In this document: positions 62,298 through 64,000 of the stretch, one piece after another
How the letters are laid out: each line of letters begins with the position of its first letter
Position numbering within the stretch: position 1 is the stretch's first letter
Origin: Endozoicomonas sp965198415
Lineage (GTDB): Bacteria; Pseudomonadota; Gammaproteobacteria; Pseudomonadales; Endozoicomonadaceae
Direction: 5' to 3'
DNA length: 64,000 bases
Assembly: GCA_965198415.1 (NCBI GenBank)
Contig: CBDAPN010000028.1
Coordinates: 372,001-436,000 of the forward strand
Notes under the pieces: generated by a model
The model's input: only the letters and a program-made list of their open reading frames with translations
What the model was told of the DNA's origin: nothing
Databases searched by the model: none
Program-made: the position numbers and the translations under genes

Positions 62298-63710
62298 ATG
62301 ACTATTTTGGTTTGCAGTATTGAATGGTTTGAGAGTGCGGGTATGGGGCTTGGCGGTAAAGGTAACAACTCTTTTTTTAGGCTGTTTTTTTGCACGATAT
62401 TAATGTTTGACGTGCTATTTCCTGCTTGCGCTTACGCGGATAATGATAAGGCGCCTTTGAAATTAAATAATCTGCTGGTTTTTGGCGATAGCCTCTCAGA
62501 CAACAATGGTTCGTTTTCAACCTGGAAACTACTCAATACCCTCAAAGGTAATAGTGTTGAAGGCAGCTCAATGAACATGCTGCCATTTTTGCATAACGCT
62601 TTGATGCAAGACGTACCCGGTTATGCTGTTTTAGTGCAAATTCACTGGGTAAAACACCAGCTACAGCGGGTTGAAAAAGAGGCATTAGCTGCTTTTCTTG
62701 GCCTAACCAAAAATCTTCCAATTCCGCTGCTGCCCGACCCCAAATACTATTTACCCGGAATATTTAGTGGTGGCGATCAATACCGCGGAATCTGGCCTGA
62801 CTACCTGCAAACCATGCTGGGTGCCACTTTTTTGGATAACCGGGCAATGGCGGGTAGCTGGACATTATGTGCTCCGCAGAAGGTGCAATACTTTGGAAAC
62901 TTGGTCAATATTTCCGAAGGAGTGAAAAATCTGGCGGTAAATTTTATGTCTGGCAGTTTGGTGCCACCGTGCGAGGGATTAATTATCAGCGCCTGGAGCC
63001 AAAGCAGCCCGCCTTTGGATTTTGCCAATACTCTGGTGGTATTTTTTAACAGTGCCAATGACTACATAAATAGCTGGCCAGACCCGAACGCAGTAGCTAA
63101 TAAACACATTGCCGATATAACCCGTTTGCTGCGCGGGGGAGCCAGATATATTGCTGTGTTCAGTGTGCCGGATATCAGTGCAACCCCAAGGTATCAGTCG
63201 ACTGCAAAAAACCTTCGAGAGTCTACGGCCACTGCGATCCGGGAGCATAACAGTGCCTTAAAACTTGGCCTTGAACAGGTGCGCCAGCGTTACTCTGACG
63301 CCGTTATTATTGAGCTGGACTCGGTGAGTATGGTGAACCAGATGATAACCGGGGCTAAACAACAGGGCATTGAGACTGAGTCTCCCTGCCTGAATCTTAC
63401 CGTTGGTAATCCGGCATTTGACCCGCTGCATGCCACAGGGCTTAATGGTCTTCCCAGACCCATCAGACAAAACCCTGCTGTGGCCGATGAGGTTAGCCTG
63501 AGAGAACTTTTACATCAGGGAGACGATGTATCAAAGTGTGAAAACCCCGATAATTATTTCTATTTTGACGCGCTTCACCCTACTGCCCACGCCCATTATG
63601 AGATTGCACGCCATGTCTGCCATCAACTGCAGCAGTATGGCATTGACTGCTCGCCGGATATTACCCAGCCGGACACCAAGTTATCAAACAGGATGCCCTT
63701 TTGGCTGTAA
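62298..63710 (+). CDS. Secreted GDSL-family lipase/esterase (SGNH hydrolase)
   Basis: A 470-residue hydrolase with a Sec signal (FFRLFFCTILMFDVLFPACAYA). The SGNH blocks are present: block I GDSLSDNNGS (nucleophile Ser65), block II NRAMAGSW (Gly), block III FFNSANDY (Asn) and block V with Asp424 and His427 in FDALHPTAHAHYE. A long insertion between blocks I and II (about residues 75-190) is characteristic of larger secreted GDSL esterases and thermolabile-haemolysin-type lipases. It probably hydrolyses lipids or esters outside the cell. The start may be ATG at 62343 instead, which gives a more typical signal peptide of about 30 residues. Confidence 0.88.
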   Translation: MTILVCSIEWFESAGMGLGGKGNNSFFRLFFCTILMFDVLFPACAYADNDKAPLKLNNLLVFGDSLSDNNGSFSTWKLLNTLKGNSVEGSSMNMLPFLHNALMQDVPGYAVLVQIHWVKHQLQRVEKEALAAFLGLTKNLPIPLLPDPKYYLPGIFSGGDQYRGIWPDYLQTMLGATFLDNRAMAGSWTLCAPQKVQYFGNLVNISEGVKNLAVNFMSGSLVPPCEGLIISAWSQSSPPLDFANTLVVFFNSANDYINSWPDPNAVANKHIADITRLLRGGARYIAVFSVPDISATPRYQSTAKNLRESTATAIREHNSALKLGLEQVRQRYSDAVIIELDSVSMVNQMITGAKQQGIETESPCLNLTVGNPAFDPLHATGLNGLPRPIRQNPAVADEVSLRELLHQGDDVSKCENPDNYFYFDALHPTAHAHYEIARHVCHQLQQYGIDCSPDITQPDTKLSNRMPFWL

Positions 63711-63728
63711 AATTTGAAAGAGAGCGGT

Positions 63729-64000
63729 TCAGTCTTGGCTGTTTTTGTATTCCCAGCGCACCCTTAAAACGGGCGTTACCCTAAACAGTGGTATCAGAAG
63801 CCAGTACATCAATATGCCGGCACAGTTGGCTACAAGATCCCAGAACGAAGGGTGGCGGTAATCCGTCAGTGACTGTAAACACTCAATTCCCAAACCATAA
63901 CCTGCGGTAATGAGCACTTTTTTCAAGCCAAATCCCGTTTGATAGCAATAGCCGTCAATCAACCCTGCAATAACCAAAAAAGCCAGAATGTGAGCCACTT
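63729..64000 (-). CDS. VanZ-like membrane protein, cut by the window end
   Basis: The visible 90 codons encode the C-terminal part of a small membrane protein with three predicted spans (ILAFLVIAGLIDGYCY, KKVLITAGYGLGIECLQSL, LVANCAGILMYWLLIPLF). The opening VAHILAF fits the D-K-x-x-H-x-x-A-F motif of the VanZ-like family, and E-C-x-Q plus D-x-x-A-N-x-x-G match its second motif. The upstream part, including the first helix, lies beyond base 64000. Members have been linked to teicoplanin resistance in Gram-positives; the role in Gram-negatives is unknown. Confidence 0.85.
   Translation of the reverse strand, partial: VAHILAFLVIAGLIDGYCYQTGFGLKKVLITAGYGLGIECLQSLTDYRHPSFWDLVANCAGILMYWLLIPLFRVTPVLRVRWEYKNSQD

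Overview
The window looks like chromosomal DNA of a host-associated marine gammaproteobacterium. Two things suggest this: a conserved cell-envelope block (rsfS-rlmH-mrdA-mrdB ... mltB-rlpA, dacA, ybeD-lipB-lipA) in the order usual for Pseudomonas/Oceanospirillales-type genomes, and a large set of secreted repeat proteins. An Endozoicomonas-like (Endozoicomonadaceae) source is my best guess, but it is inference from gene content only. No rRNA, tRNA or CRISPR array was seen.

Region 1 (1-19.3 kb) is an accessory island of four giant RHS/YD-repeat proteins, all on the + strand. RHS1 is cut by the window start, RHS2 and RHS3 are close paralogues of about 1,625 aa, and RHS4 is more diverged. RHS2-4 each begin with a Sec signal peptide and a conserved entry module. 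All four end with an RHS core, a hydrophobic segment and a private tail. The tails of RHS1-3 share a divergent domain of about 90 residues that I do not recognise. No VgrG, PAAR, Tc-toxin A or obvious immunity gene lies next to them. A decayed IS1-like fragment sits between RHS2 and RHS3. An AT-rich minus-strand gene, probably split by a frameshift, sits between RHS3 and RHS4.

Region 2 (19.4-35.7 kb) is metabolic. It holds a YciK-type SDR, a DUF924 protein, a MaoC hydratase, a class V aminotransferase and a complete leucine/isovalerate catabolic (Liu) operon. That operon is liuR, isovaleryl-CoA dehydrogenase, the two methylcrotonyl-CoA carboxylase subunits, methylglutaconyl-CoA hydratase, HMG-CoA lyase and acetoacetyl-CoA synthetase. 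A perfect 18-bp palindrome lies upstream of liuR. The last gene carries a one-base frameshift in this sequence. Then come DUF3301-EfpL (elongation factor P-like), a secreted small protein and a DUF416 protein.

Region 3 (35.7-45.4 kb) is mixed. Two adjacent minus-strand paralogues (831 and 648 aa) share helical ends and a DUF1521-like beta region, and carry three versus two copies of an internal repeat of about 125 residues. I suspect they are secreted (type III-like) filament or tip proteins, and a small basic helical protein precedes them. DUF2788, a DASS anion transporter, ferredoxin-NADP reductase, an unrecognised membrane-active-looking protein and an RmlD-like SDR lacking its YxxxK motif follow.

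Region 4 (45.9-64 kb) holds a REC-PAS-histidine kinase and proA, then the envelope block: ribosome silencing (rsfS), 23S rRNA methylation (rlmH), rod elongation (mrdA, mrdB), peptidoglycan trimming (mltB, rlpA, dacA) and lipoate synthesis (ybeD, lipB, lipA). nadD is absent from its common place between proA and rsfS. The window ends with a DUF3581 protein, a TauD-type dioxygenase, a secreted GDSL esterase and a partial VanZ-like membrane protein.
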